This document shows, piece after piece, positions 55,288-64,000 of a stretch of DNA of 64,000 nucleotides. The stretch is taken from NCBI GenBank assembly GCA_019359045.1, contig JAHHIA010000002.1, forward strand, positions 428,401 to 492,400. Reading direction: 5' to 3'. A program made the position numbers and the translations under genes. The first letter of the stretch is position 1. Each line of letters opens with the position of its first letter. The notes under the pieces were generated by a model. That model was given only the letters and a program-made list of their open reading frames with translations. It had not been told where the DNA came from and searched no databases. The stretch is from Scytolyngbya sp. HA4215-MV1 (GTDB lineage Bacteria; Cyanobacteriota; Cyanobacteriia; Leptolyngbyales; Leptolyngbyaceae).

Positions 55288-56202
55288 CTAACTGATTCCC
55301 AATTTTTGCAACACTGGGGCAGTCGAAACAATATGCCGATCGAGTCCAAGTTGTTGTGGACTGATACCCAATGCCAGCGCCACCAGTTGAGGCAAATGCA
55401 ACACCGGTAATCCCAAAGTTTTCCCGATCGCCTGCTCCACCTCTGGTTGGCGAGAATCAAGATTCAAATGGCATAAGGGACAGGGGGTTACCAGACAATC
55501 TGCTTCCTGGTCGATCGCTTCTTGAAGATGCTTGCCCGCCATCTGAAATGACTGCATCGTTGCATAACTAGAAAGGGGCCAGCCACAACACTGCATTCTG
55601 CCCTGGTAATAAATCGGCGTTGCGCCGACTGCCCGAAACACATTCTCCATTGATTCTGGCTGAAATGGATTGTCGTAAGGTAAGTGCTCTTGAGCGCGGA
55701 GCAAGTAACATCCGTAAAATGCTGCACACTTTAGCCCCGATAGCCGACGAGTTACCTTTTGTTGGAGTGCCTCTAACCCGTAATCACCCACCAACGCCCA
55801 GAGCAAATGCTTCACTTCGGTACTACCCCGATAGGGAGAGCAGCCTTCTTTCTGTAACAGTCCGTTGACTTGCTCAACATAGGCAGGTTTCATCACTTGG
55901 GCTTGTTTCAAACGCTCATCCACATGTCCTAACACCCCCTGACATGTGCTGCAATGCGTTAACAAAGGGAGCTGGAGTTCTTCTGCCAGGGCAATATTTC
56001 GCGCGTTCACTGTATCTTCGAGCAATTGCGAATCCTCTTTAAAGGTGCCCGACCCGCAGCAAGCTGCCTTTTTTAGCTCGATCAATTCAATTCCTAGTGC
56101 TTGGGTTAATGCCTGCGTAGAGAGGTAAAGCTCCCGGCAAGCTCCCTGCGCAACACAACCTGGAAAGTAGGCATATTTGAGATGAGACATAGGGATATAC
56201 AT
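55288..56202 (-). CDS. HdrB-like CCG-domain iron-sulfur protein
   Basis: A 304-residue protein with two cysteine-rich CCG domains. Domain 1 has Cys16, Cys22, the pair Cys48-Cys49 and Cys84/Cys87; domain 2 has Cys159, Cys165, the pair Cys205-Cys206 and Cys241/Cys244. This is the pattern of heterodisulfide reductase subunit B and of the SdhE-type anchor of type-E succinate:quinone reductases. In cyanobacteria such proteins may connect an iron-sulfur subunit to quinones, but no partner gene is adjacent. It diverges from acpP across a 165-base region. Confidence 0.85.
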   Translation of the reverse strand: MYIPMSHLKYAYFPGCVAQGACRELYLSTQALTQALGIELIELKKAACCGSGTFKEDSQLLEDTVNARNIALAEELQLPLLTHCSTCQGVLGHVDERLKQAQVMKPAYVEQVNGLLQKEGCSPYRGSTEVKHLLWALVGDYGLEALQQKVTRRLSGLKCAAFYGCYLLRAQEHLPYDNPFQPESMENVFRAVGATPIYYQGRMQCCGWPLSSYATMQSFQMAGKHLQEAIDQEADCLVTPCPLCHLNLDSRQPEVEQAIGKTLGLPVLHLPQLVALALGISPQQLGLDRHIVSTAPVLQKLGIS

Positions 56203-56367
56203 GCCAGTTTTGAAACAGACTATACTGTTCTCTTGGCGATCGCGATCTCAGATAAGATTAAGAAACGCTGAAAAATATCTTTGTCTCGGTTGGAGATTTA
56301 CTCTGCTTGAGGGATGAGAATTGGGAGCGTGGATTGCGTGTTGCGGCTGTATCAATTGAGGAAGCGT

Positions 56368-56619
56368 ATGAGCAAAGCAGACATTTTGGATAAAGTTCAG
56401 AAAATTGTGGCAGAACAACTCGGTGTGGAGGCAAGTGAAGTGACTCCACAAGCTAGCTTTGCCAATGACCTGGGTGCAGACTCTCTAGATACGGTTGAGC
56501 TGGTGATGGCGCTGGAAGAGGAATTCGACATCGAAATCCCGGATGAAGCCGCAGAAGAAATTGCAACCGTTCAGTCAGCAGTAGACTACATCAGCGATAA
56601 AGTGTCTGCATCTGCCTAA
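56368..56619 (+). CDS. acpP: Acyl carrier protein
   Basis: An 83-residue carrier of fatty-acyl chains. I chose the ATG at 56368, preceded by a GAGGAAG ribosome-binding site; an ATG at 56314 would add an atypical basic N-terminus. The phosphopantetheine serine is Ser39 in [18 protein letters not shown], and the acidic helices and [12 protein letters not shown] are typical. It lies 235 bases before fabF in the same direction, forming a fatty-acid synthesis pair. Confidence 0.98.
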   Translation: MSKADILDKVQKIVAEQLGVEASEVTPQASFANDLGADSLDTVELVMALEEEFDIEIPDEAAEEIATVQSAVDYISDKVSASA

Positions 56620-56854
56620 CTGCCAACTTTGAGTTTTAGTTTTGGGTTCTGAGTGAATCGTTGGGCTTTAAAACGATCGGCTGGAGGGCATCGACTCAAA
56701 AGCGTTTGAGCAATGGACAGATCAGACTAGATCTTTCTAAGCCTAAAGTCTATTACGACAAACTTCGCTCGCATAAAGCTCAAAACTGGTCACACAGAAC
56801 TCAAAACTCGTAAATTATGCACTTTGAAGGGTGAGAGTCCCGCAGGGTTGACTC

Positions 56855-58111
56855 ATGACAAATTCTGTATTGAAACGTGTGGTTGTAACAGGAATTGGTG
56901 CCATAACACCAATCGGGAACACCGCACCCGAATATTGGGAAGGGTTGAGCAGTGGGCGTAATGGCATTGGTCTCATTACCCTATTTGATGCCTCGCGACA
57001 TGACTGCAAAATTGCTGGGGAAGTTAAAGGATTTGATCCGCTTGACTACATGGATCGTAAAGAAGCAAAACGGATGGATCGATTTGCTCAGTTTGCGATT
57101 GCTGCCAGCAAAGAAGCGATCGCGGATGCCAATTTTGAAATCAATGACCTGAATGCCGAACAGGTCGGCGTGATGATTGGCACCGGGGTGGGGGGCTTGA
57201 AAGTCATGGAAGACCAGCAGGAGATTTACCTCAGTCGGGGGCCCGATCGCTGTAGTCCTTTCATGGTACCGATGATGATTGCCAACATGGCAGCCGGTCT
57301 GGTGGCGATCCACACGGGTGCAAAGGGACCAAATTCTTGTGCGGTCACTGCCTGTGCTTCTGGGTCAAATGCGATCGGGGATGCTTTTCGATTTGTGCAA
57401 CGGGGCTACGCTCAGGCAATGATTTGCGGGGGCACCGAAGCAGCTGTGACGCCACTGTCGGTGGGAGGCTTTGCCGCAGCCCGGGCACTCTCGACCCGCA
57501 ACGATGATCCCACTCATGCTTCTCGCCCTTTTGATCAGGATCGAGATGGCTTTGTCATGGGTGAAGGTTGTGGGGTTCTGATTTTAGAAGAATTGGAACA
57601 TGCCTTGAGCCGGGGTGCCAAAATTTATGCCGAAATGGTTGGGTATGGCACCACTTGCGATGCGTATCACATGACTTCCCCCACCCCCGGTGGCGAAGGG
57701 GCAGCCCGCGCCATTCAATTGGCAATCAAGGATGGCGGCATCCTGCCAGAAGAGGTGAGCTATATCAACGCGCATGGCACCAGTACCCCCATGAACGATC
57801 CGACTGAAACCAAAGCGATTAAAAAAGCATTGGGTGAGAATGCGGCAAGCCAGGTTGCGATTAGTTCGACCAAGTCAATGACTGGGCATCTGTTGGGTGG
57901 TTCAGGGGGGATTGAGGCAGTAGCATCGGTATTGGCGATCGCCAACGATCGAATTCCTCCTACCATCAATCTGCAAAATCCCGATCCAGATTGCGATCTC
58001 GACTATGTTCCCAATCAAAGTCGATCGCAAACTGTTAACGTAGCCCTTTCCAATTCCTTTGGCTTTGGCGGACACAACGTTACACTGGCGTTCAAAAAGT
58101 ACGTTGATTAA
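56855..58111 (+). CDS. fabF: Beta-ketoacyl-ACP synthase II
   Basis: A 418-residue condensing enzyme that extends acyl-ACP by malonyl-ACP. The catalytic triad is visible: Cys167 in VTACASGSN, His in [11 protein letters not shown] (about 307) and His in [14 protein letters not shown] (about 344). GFGGHN near the C-terminus completes the thiolase fold. It follows acpP and ends before a clear terminator. Confidence 0.98.
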   Translation: MTNSVLKRVVVTGIGAITPIGNTAPEYWEGLSSGRNGIGLITLFDASRHDCKIAGEVKGFDPLDYMDRKEAKRMDRFAQFAIAASKEAIADANFEINDLNAEQVGVMIGTGVGGLKVMEDQQEIYLSRGPDRCSPFMVPMMIANMAAGLVAIHTGAKGPNSCAVTACASGSNAIGDAFRFVQRGYAQAMICGGTEAAVTPLSVGGFAAARALSTRNDDPTHASRPFDQDRDGFVMGEGCGVLILEELEHALSRGAKIYAEMVGYGTTCDAYHMTSPTPGGEGAARAIQLAIKDGGILPEEVSYINAHGTSTPMNDPTETKAIKKALGENAASQVAISSTKSMTGHLLGGSGGIEAVASVLAIANDRIPPTINLQNPDPDCDLDYVPNQSRSQTVNVALSNSFGFGGHNVTLAFKKYVD

Positions 58112-58157
58112 CTTCCGGTTAACGTCAGCAGAAGAAACCTATTTTTGGAAAAATATT

Positions 58158-58183
58158 AGGGGTGAGGCATTTCACCCCTTTTT
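58158..58183 (+). terminator. Rho-independent terminator after fabF
   Basis: Stem AGGGGTGA (58158-58165) with TCACCCCT (58172-58179), 6-base loop, followed by a T-run. It lies 46 bases after the fabF stop and close to the stop of the convergent gene at 58217. Confidence 0.85.
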
Positions 58184-58216
58184 GTTGGCGTTCACTAATT
58201 TCAGCGGCTTCTCCTA

Positions 58217-59542
58217 CTAGTTGAGATCGGTAATATCGTGCTGCTCATACCAATCTGCCCACAACTTTAAGGCAATAGAGGGATGTTCGCCGCTGACTTC
58301 GGGATTCTCGAAATCGTAGGCATTTAGCAAGCGCGTCAGAATGTTCCGCAACTCAGGGTGGAGATTCTTGGACTCACCCAGCGCAAATCTTGCCGATTCC
58401 ATGCTCGCGCGGGCATAGGCAAGCTCAGTCAGCATCCGTCGCGATGTGGGAGGGGATTTTTCGTGTTCTGCAATCGCAAGCAAGGTACGGATTGCGCTAT
58501 TAGCAATTTTGGGATCGGAATTGAGATAGCCTTTGGTTAACCCGGGTTCTTCTTTATCCAGAAAGGTAATGTAAGGAGACACTTCTTTAGAAGGCACCTC
58601 ACCCCAAGATCCCCAAACCAGTGCTGCCCACTTTTGAGCATTAAACTCATGACTGAATTTGGGTAAAACGACCCGTCTGCCAGTGCGCGAATCCACCGCA
58701 GGTTGACAGCGATATAGAAACCCGGCTAAGCGTTCTTTAATATCGTGCACTGATTCATCCACATTCATTCCCCGTAGCAAATCCCGTCGGTAGAACCAGG
58801 GTGCCAACCGCTGGAACATCCCATAGTCTGAATCCATGGGAAAAGTGGTCATATCATCGGGTGCCAGATAAATCAGATAGTTGGGATCAGCTGAATTGAG
58901 TTGAGTAATTTTATTGGGAATGCGCTGGATGGTCCGGAGATCACTGGCAAAGCGATCGTCGATCTGGGTGCAAACCAAGTGGTCAAGGTCGTGCCATTCA
59001 GGAATAGGATAGGGCACAAAGTAATTCACTAAAGGCTGATCGTAGTCGCCTTCGCGGATAGCTGGCACACAGCCAGGTTGGGTCACCATGGCATGACGAG
59101 CGATGCGATCGGCGGGTAAAACCTCCGGCTTAAGCGAACGAATAAACATAATCGTGCCAACGTTCAGGAGACCCACCCCCAAATTGCCCGCTTGCAATTT
59201 GCGCCACAAAAACTGGAAGTGTCTGGGATGCGCTTCTGCTAAGGGGGACATTCTTTGAGCATCTGCTTTAGAGCACAGCCTTCTGCCATTGAAATCGATG
59301 ATTGAAATTGCAATTTTTAGAAGGTCTTCTGCAGTTTCAATGGAGATATTAGGACAGGCTTGTAAGCCTTGGGGTCCTGCACTAAACAGATCTAGTGCAG
59401 AGAGCTTTAAGTGCTCTTTAAGAAACAGAATGACATTCTGGCGAATTTGACTTTTAATGAGATCGGCGAGTTGATCAATCCGTTCTGGATCACCCACGAT
59501 CGGGGAAGTCTGGATATCAGAGGGAATGTAGAAATTAGACAT
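58217..59542 (-). CDS. Unrecognised 441-residue protein
   Basis: A soluble protein with no signal peptide or membrane span. Segments include an N-terminal helical region (RIDQLADLIKSQIRQNVILFL), a middle part with PIPEWHDLDHLVCTQ and YLAPDDMTTFPMDSDYGMF, and a helical C-terminus with LLNAYDFENP. Nothing matches a family I know. It lies between fabF (convergent) and the long region before tkt. The body looks intact, so it is a real gene with unknown role. Confidence 0.7.
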   Translation of the reverse strand: MSNFYIPSDIQTSPIVGDPERIDQLADLIKSQIRQNVILFLKEHLKLSALDLFSAGPQGLQACPNISIETAEDLLKIAISIIDFNGRRLCSKADAQRMSPLAEAHPRHFQFLWRKLQAGNLGVGLLNVGTIMFIRSLKPEVLPADRIARHAMVTQPGCVPAIREGDYDQPLVNYFVPYPIPEWHDLDHLVCTQIDDRFASDLRTIQRIPNKITQLNSADPNYLIYLAPDDMTTFPMDSDYGMFQRLAPWFYRRDLLRGMNVDESVHDIKERLAGFLYRCQPAVDSRTGRRVVLPKFSHEFNAQKWAALVWGSWGEVPSKEVSPYITFLDKEEPGLTKGYLNSDPKIANSAIRTLLAIAEHEKSPPTSRRMLTELAYARASMESARFALGESKNLHPELRNILTRLLNAYDFENPEVSGEHPSIALKLWADWYEQHDITDLN

Positions 59543-60519
59543 TGAAATAGATACATTGAGTGCTTCAGAACCTACAAACTAATGGGTGAACCAATTCAAC
59601 TTAAACGCAGTATACGTAAGTGTCTTTTATGAAGTAACTGTAAAATTCACCGTATTCCTATTAATCTTTGATCACAAGCTATTCAGTATTTTTGCGGTGA
59701 TTATCACTTCTTACCGATTTAAAAAGCACAATTCAGGATCAAGAAAGTAGCCCAGTTAACAACAAGGGATACAGGAATTTTCCTGAATTTAGTCATTAAA
59801 TAGGCTTTGGAGAATACCGTTTATTGCATCAAACGTAACTAGCCAGAGCGATAGGGGCGACTCCAAACTCCTGTCTAGAGGAAAATACGGACGGTATCTA
59901 TGCAGACAAGGTCTTTGTAAAGGGGGCGATCGGGACGATAGCAGCGTCCATCTTTATTAGATCTGTATAATGAGAGCCTCATCATAGTGGAGAGCATAGA
60001 GCACTCCGAAATCGATGGCGATAATTAATGATGGCAAGGTCAAGCTGACGCAAAGACATCCAGAACGTGATCAGTGAGATAACAGAGCATTGCCTTTTGT
60101 GCGTGTTTGCCTCAGTTGGTCCCTTGGGAACTGTTGCGACTCATATTAAAGCTGGCGAGATCTTGCCCCCGTTCCTAACCACGAGTTTTCGCTCTCGATG
60201 TGTCATCGATGTGTCATCCTGGATGGGACCTTGGAGCACCCATCTTGTTCTCAGGGATTTATGCACATTTGGGACTTATATTAAGAGCACCATTGACTAT
60301 AGACTACTAGATGTAAACATTTAGAGTCTTGTGTCAGGGTCTCTCGCTTTTATTAGTGAGATTCCAAAAAAAACTGGCATTTGATAAGATTATCAAATAG
60401 GCATTATTGCTTACTCCCTATCATAATGGATATAGATAGGTGAGTTCGCTCTGGGACACTTCAGAGCGTCAATCTTTTAGTCCGTTGTCCCGTGCCCAAC
60501 CATCCTCTAGGAAGAAATC
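59543..60519. other. Long intergenic region upstream of transketolase
   Basis: At 977 bases, the longest gene-free stretch here. A TATAAT box at 59966-59971 may be a -10 element, but no good -35 is evident. The dyad at 60379-60398 and a 7-base hairpin (60447-60453 with 60462-60468) lie in the tkt leader. An 85-codon frame at 60067 is not supported. It may contain a small RNA. Confidence 0.4.
60379..60398. promoter_or_regulatory. 20-base dyad symmetry upstream of tkt
   Basis: ATTTGATAA, a 2-base centre (GA), then TTATCAAAT: a perfect 9-base inverted repeat 121 bases before the tkt ATG. Such a compact dyad looks like a dimeric repressor or activator site. The regulator is unknown. Confidence 0.5.
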
Positions 60520-62532
60520 ATGGCTGTCGCAACCCAATCCCTTGAAGAACTTTGCATCAACTCAATCCGTTTCCTGGCAATTGACGCTGTTGAGAAAGCC
60601 AAGTCCGGTCACCCAGGGTTGCCGATGGGAGCTGCTCCCATGGCGTTCGTGCTTTGGGATCGCTTCCTTCGAGTCAACCCCAAAAACCCGAAGTGGTTTA
60701 ATCGCGATCGCTTCGTCCTATCTGCGGGTCATGGTTGCATGTTGCAGTATGCGCTCATGTATCTGGCTGGTTTTGATAGTGTGACGATCGATGATATTAA
60801 GAGCTTTCGTCAGTGGGGTTCCAAAACTCCCGGTCACCCAGAAAATTTTGAAACGGAAGGGGTAGAGGTGACAACGGGTCCCCTCGGTCAGGGGATTGCT
60901 AACGCGGTTGGTTTAGCGATCGCCGAAGCTCACCTAGCCGCTAAATTTAATAAGCCCGGTCTGGATCTGGTAGAGCATTACACTTACGTCATTCTGGGCG
61001 ACGGTTGCAACATGGAAGGTATCTCGGGTGAAGCCTGTTCTCTAGCAGGGCACTTGGGCTTGGGTAAGTTGATTGCGCTCTACGACGACAACCATATTTC
61101 GATCGACGGCTCCACGGATGTTTCTTTTACAGAGGATGTCTCCAAGCGCTTTGAAGCCTATGGTTGGCATGTGCTGCATGTACCCGATGGCAATACTGAC
61201 TTAGATGCCATTGCGAAGGCGATCGAAGAAGCTAAAGCAGTGACCGATAAGCCGTCGATGATTAAGGTGACAACGACGATCGGCTACGGTTCTCCCAACA
61301 AAGCCAATACGGCAGGTGTGCATGGTGCAGCGCTCGGTGCTGATGAAATCAAACTGACTCGCGACAATCTAGGCTGGTCATACGAACCCTTTGTGGTTCC
61401 CGAAGATGCTTTGGCACATACCCGTAAAGCAGTGGAACGCGGTACCAGCTTGGAAGCAGAATGGAACGCGATCTGGGCACAGTACAAAACTAAGTATGCC
61501 GATGAAGCGGCTGAGTTTGAGCGTTTGATCACGGGCAAGTTGCCCACAGACTGGGATAAAGTGTTGCCTGTTTACACACCCGACGATAAGGCACTGGCAA
61601 CCCGAAAGCATTCCGAAAATTGCCTCAATGCCCTGGCAAAGGTATTGCCGGAGTTGATTGGAGGCTCGGCAGACTTGACCCACTCCAACCTGACCGAATT
61701 GAAGGGCTTTGGTGCCTTCAAGAAGGGTGCGTATGCCAACCGCAACATCTACTTTGGGGTTCGGGAACATGGCATGGGCGCGATCTGCAATGGTATTTCG
61801 CTGCACAACTCTGGGTTAATTCCCTACGGGGCAACTTTCCTTGTGTTTACTGACTACATGCGCGGCGCGATTCGACTATCGGCGCTTTCCCAAGCTGGGG
61901 TGATCTGGGTGATGACCCATGACTCAGTTCAATTGGGTGAAGATGGTCCCACACATCAGCCGATCGAAACCATTGCTTCGTTGCGGGCAATCCCTAACAT
62001 GACGGTGTTGCGTCCTGCAGATGGCACAGAAACCTCTGGGGCTTACAAAGTAGCAGTGGAGAATGCCAACCAGAAGAAACCCACGTTGCTAGCACTCTCT
62101 CGGTTGCCACAGCCTAACCTGGCTGGAACCTCGATCGAGGGTGTGACCAAGGGTGGCTACACCATCTCCGATAGCCAAGGTACGCCTGACTTGATCTTGA
62201 TTGGCACGGGGAGCGAATTGCAACTATGTGCCGCTGCGGCTGACCAACTGCGGAGCGAAGGCAAGAAAGTGCGAGTGGTTTCGTTTGTTTCGTGGGAGTT
62301 ATTTGAAGCACAAGATGCGGCGTATAAGGAGTCGGTGCTACCTAAGGCTGTGACGAAGCGCTTGGTAGTGGAAGCGGCTTCGAGCTTTGGCTGGTGCAAG
62401 TATGTCGGCGGCGAAGGTGATATTATCAGCATCGATCGCTTTGGTGCTTCGGCTCCGGGCAATGTGTGTCTAGAAAAGTTTGGCTACACTGTGGAGAATG
62501 TGTTGGCAAAAGCGAAGACGCTGTTGGGTTAA
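60520..62532 (+). CDS. tkt: Transketolase
   Basis: A 670-residue thiamine-diphosphate enzyme of the Calvin cycle and pentose phosphate pathway. The N-terminal [16 protein letters not shown] region, the ThDP/metal site [25 protein letters not shown] and the C-terminal domain [14 protein letters not shown] are diagnostic. It transfers two-carbon ketol units between sugar phosphates. A clear AGGAAG ribosome-binding site precedes the ATG. A hairpin terminator lies between it and cupS. Confidence 0.99.
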   Translation: MAVATQSLEELCINSIRFLAIDAVEKAKSGHPGLPMGAAPMAFVLWDRFLRVNPKNPKWFNRDRFVLSAGHGCMLQYALMYLAGFDSVTIDDIKSFRQWGSKTPGHPENFETEGVEVTTGPLGQGIANAVGLAIAEAHLAAKFNKPGLDLVEHYTYVILGDGCNMEGISGEACSLAGHLGLGKLIALYDDNHISIDGSTDVSFTEDVSKRFEAYGWHVLHVPDGNTDLDAIAKAIEEAKAVTDKPSMIKVTTTIGYGSPNKANTAGVHGAALGADEIKLTRDNLGWSYEPFVVPEDALAHTRKAVERGTSLEAEWNAIWAQYKTKYADEAAEFERLITGKLPTDWDKVLPVYTPDDKALATRKHSENCLNALAKVLPELIGGSADLTHSNLTELKGFGAFKKGAYANRNIYFGVREHGMGAICNGISLHNSGLIPYGATFLVFTDYMRGAIRLSALSQAGVIWVMTHDSVQLGEDGPTHQPIETIASLRAIPNMTVLRPADGTETSGAYKVAVENANQKKPTLLALSRLPQPNLAGTSIEGVTKGGYTISDSQGTPDLILIGTGSELQLCAAAADQLRSEGKKVRVVSFVSWELFEAQDAAYKESVLPKAVTKRLVVEAASSFGWCKYVGGEGDIISIDRFGASAPGNVCLEKFGYTVENVLAKAKTLLG

Positions 62533-62708
62533 TTAGCTGATTGCTAGCGAATTGACTGCGAGTTCGTAAAATTGATGGGATGGTGGGATGAAGCGCGTTG
62601 CTGAGGTCTTGCCGTCCCATTGATTTGATGCATTGATTACTAACGAGAGAGAATTACCAAGCGTGTGACACTACATCCTGATTGACAGACTGGTTCTCTC
62701 CAAAAATT

Positions 62709-62739
62709 TCAGGAGGGCAGAAAACATCAGCCCTCCTGA
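62709..62739. terminator. Hairpin between tkt and cupS
   Basis: A perfect 10-base stem (62709-62718 with 62730-62739) and an 11-base loop. Read on the minus strand, a run of A/T ends in TTTTT, so it should terminate cupS transcripts; it may also act for tkt. Confidence 0.7.
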
Positions 62740-62783
62740 AGGGGTTCGATCGTTCTCTTTGAGAACGCATTCAGTATCCGGAA

Positions 62784-63185
62784 CTAGCCCATCAAAATCA
62801 CGTTGTCGATTATATGAATGACGCCGTTATCTGCTTCAATGTCGGCTGCAACTACGGTGGCATTTTTTACTTCAAACCCATCTTCTGTATTGACTCGAAT
62901 GGGTGACCCTTCGATCGAAGTGACCACGCCTAATTGCTCCAAATCAGCTTTCATTAACTTCCCTGACACGACATGAAAGGTCAGAATTCGAGTGAGCTGA
63001 GGCACATTTTGCACCAACGTTTGCACTGTTCCTGGAGGTAACTTAGCAAACGCCGCATCATTGGGCGCAAATACGGTAAAAGGACCGGGGCTTTTCAAAA
63101 CATCTACTAAACCAGCGACTTGCACAGCGGTGACTAGCGTTTGAAAGGAGCCTGCACCGACTGCAATATCAACGATATCTGCCAT
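62784..63185 (-). CDS. cupS: Fasciclin-domain protein CupS
   Basis: A 133-residue single fasciclin domain: [36 protein letters not shown] and a C-terminal [12 protein letters not shown]. Small cytoplasmic fasciclin proteins without a signal peptide occur in cyanobacteria as CupS, a component of the inducible NDH-1MS CO2-uptake complex. The identification is strengthened by its position 95 bases after the CupA-like gene on the same strand, as in known ndhF3-ndhD3-cupA-cupS operons. Another stand-alone fasciclin role is the alternative. Confidence 0.85.
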   Translation of the reverse strand: MADIVDIAVGAGSFQTLVTAVQVAGLVDVLKSPGPFTVFAPNDAAFAKLPPGTVQTLVQNVPQLTRILTFHVVSGKLMKADLEQLGVVTSIEGSPIRVNTEDGFEVKNATVVAADIEADNGVIHIIDNVILMG

Positions 63186-63280
63186 GAGTTTGTCCTTGAT
63201 GGGGAAGAAGTGTGTGGAGAAATGGGGGATGGGGAGATGGAGATAAATTTTACTCTCCTGACTCCCGATTCCCCCCCTAC

Positions 63281-64000
63281 TTACCGATAATCCTGCTTCT
63301 GAATATTCCGAAGTCTGGCTTCTGGACGTTTGAAGCGATCGAGTTGCGCTTCAAAGAAAGCGCGGTTGGCTTCCAAGTGTTTAGGGTTGGGATCATCCAG
63401 GGGATAGAGCAGCGCAGTTCTCAGGGCTTGAATGACGGCTGAGGTAACGCAGTACATCGATCTCTGGAAGCTAATTCCCAACTGGATCAGCGTGTCATCT
63501 TCCCCTCGACAATGTTTCTGGTAATACTCCACCAGATAAGGAGGCAAAAAGTGCAGCATATCCTGCATTAACAGGGTGGGAGGAATCCCAGCCGTACCGA
63601 CTGGAAACACATCAGCGTAAAGAATTCCAAAGTGAAAGTCTTTCTGATCTTCGGGGACCTGTTTCGCCTGAGCGTTGTAGGATTTGGTGCCTCGGAAGGG
63701 AGAAGTGCGGTAGAACACGGCTTCTACATAGGGGAGTGCCGCTTCGTAGAGCCACATGAAGCCTTTCGATTTGGGGATGATTTCGTAGCATTCACCCCGA
63801 ATATAAACGTGATGATAAATAGGACGACCTGCGATCGCAAAAATGCCATTTACCAGAAAGTTCATCGCTTCTGGAACGCTGGTCAGTTTCCCTTCATCAT
63901 ACAAATCCGACATTTCAAAAAACACAGGAGCCATAATTTCCCAGAACAACCCCAGATTGGCGTAGTAGGACATTTGGCGACATTGTTCTAGAAACATGTC
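63281..64000 (-). CDS. cupA: CO2 hydration protein CupA/ChpY, cut by window end
   Basis: At least 239 residues of the C-terminal part of a CO2 hydration protein; the frame stays open to the window edge, and full-length proteins exceed 370 residues. Recognisable segments are [38 protein letters not shown] and the C-terminal [20 protein letters not shown]. CupA and CupB are the hydration subunits of the two NDH-1 CO2-uptake complexes. Because cupS follows, CupA (the inducible form) is more likely than CupB. The protein acts on the cytoplasmic side of the thylakoid membrane. Confidence 0.88.
   Translation of the reverse strand, partial: DMFLEQCRQMSYYANLGLFWEIMAPVFFEMSDLYDEGKLTSVPEAMNFLVNGIFAIAGRPIYHHVYIRGECYEIIPKSKGFMWLYEAALPYVEAVFYRTSPFRGTKSYNAQAKQVPEDQKDFHFGILYADVFPVGTAGIPPTLLMQDMLHFLPPYLVEYYQKHCRGEDDTLIQLGISFQRSMYCVTSAVIQALRTALLYPLDDPNPKHLEANRAFFEAQLDRFKRPEARLRNIQKQDYR

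Noticed and set aside
60067-60324. 85-codon frame in the tkt upstream region
   Set aside because: No ribosome-binding site and an implausible composition; more likely leader sequence.
62784-63185. Secreted adhesion-type fasciclin protein
   Set aside because: No signal peptide, and the position behind a CO2 hydration gene fits CupS better.

Overview
The window is chromosomal DNA from a cyanobacterium, most likely filamentous and Leptolyngbya-like (the genus-level guess is inference). The evidence is allophycocyanin-B (apcD), dark-operative protochlorophyllide reductase (chlB), the CO2-uptake genes cupA/cupS, a ferrochelatase with a chlorophyll-binding-type tail, a phytochrome/cyanobacteriochrome kinase, and very many GCGATCGC (HIP1) palindromes. 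I saw no tRNA, rRNA, CRISPR array or intact insertion sequence.

Layout. 0-8.8 kb: a surface-type beta-helix/SLH protein, a DUF4126 membrane protein, hemH, a tyrosine recombinase coupled to a methyltransferase, an RppA-like response regulator, hisG and a [2Fe-2S] ferredoxin. 9-14 kb: a POTRA-less Omp85 barrel, a DUF2470 protein and a large hybrid photoreceptor kinase (phytochrome GAF-PHY plus a DXCF cyanobacteriochrome GAF). 14.3-18.5 kb: a DUF4129-DUF4350-MoxR-DUF58 operon. 19.2-20.9 kb: a response regulator with GGDEF and EAL domains. 21-27.8 kb: ureD-ureA-ureB, four non-urease genes (Coq4-like, GT11-like glycosyltransferase, GST, methyltransferase), then ureC. 28.3-31.2 kb: a PerR-type Fur regulator, chlB and an NTF2-like protein.

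31.4-42.8 kb, minus strand, is a cellulose synthesis and export locus: outer-membrane barrel, periplasmic TPR protein, GH8 lipoprotein, BcsB and BcsA. The functions that enteric bacteria fuse in BcsC appear here as two adjacent genes. 43-47 kb holds unassigned envelope and small proteins and rnhA. 47.7-56.2 kb holds dnaX, an unrecognised 577-residue protein, apcD, a HAD hydrolase, a YjbQ protein, a methyltransferase and an HdrB-like CCG protein. 56.3-64 kb holds acpP-fabF, another unrecognised protein, transketolase after a 977-base intergenic region with a dyad symmetry, then cupS and cupA, the latter cut by the window end.

How genes work together. The cellulose genes form one apparatus: BcsA has a c-di-GMP-binding PilZ domain, and the GGDEF-EAL protein could in principle supply or remove its activator (inference). 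The urease genes need ureE/F/G and Ni transport from elsewhere. AcpP and FabF act together in fatty acid elongation. CupA and CupS belong to the inducible NDH-1MS CO2-uptake complex. The most notable points are the split-BcsC cellulose locus, the interrupted urease operon with a 23-bp perfect hairpin in front of ureC, the Coq4-like gene, and the dual-colour photoreceptor kinase.
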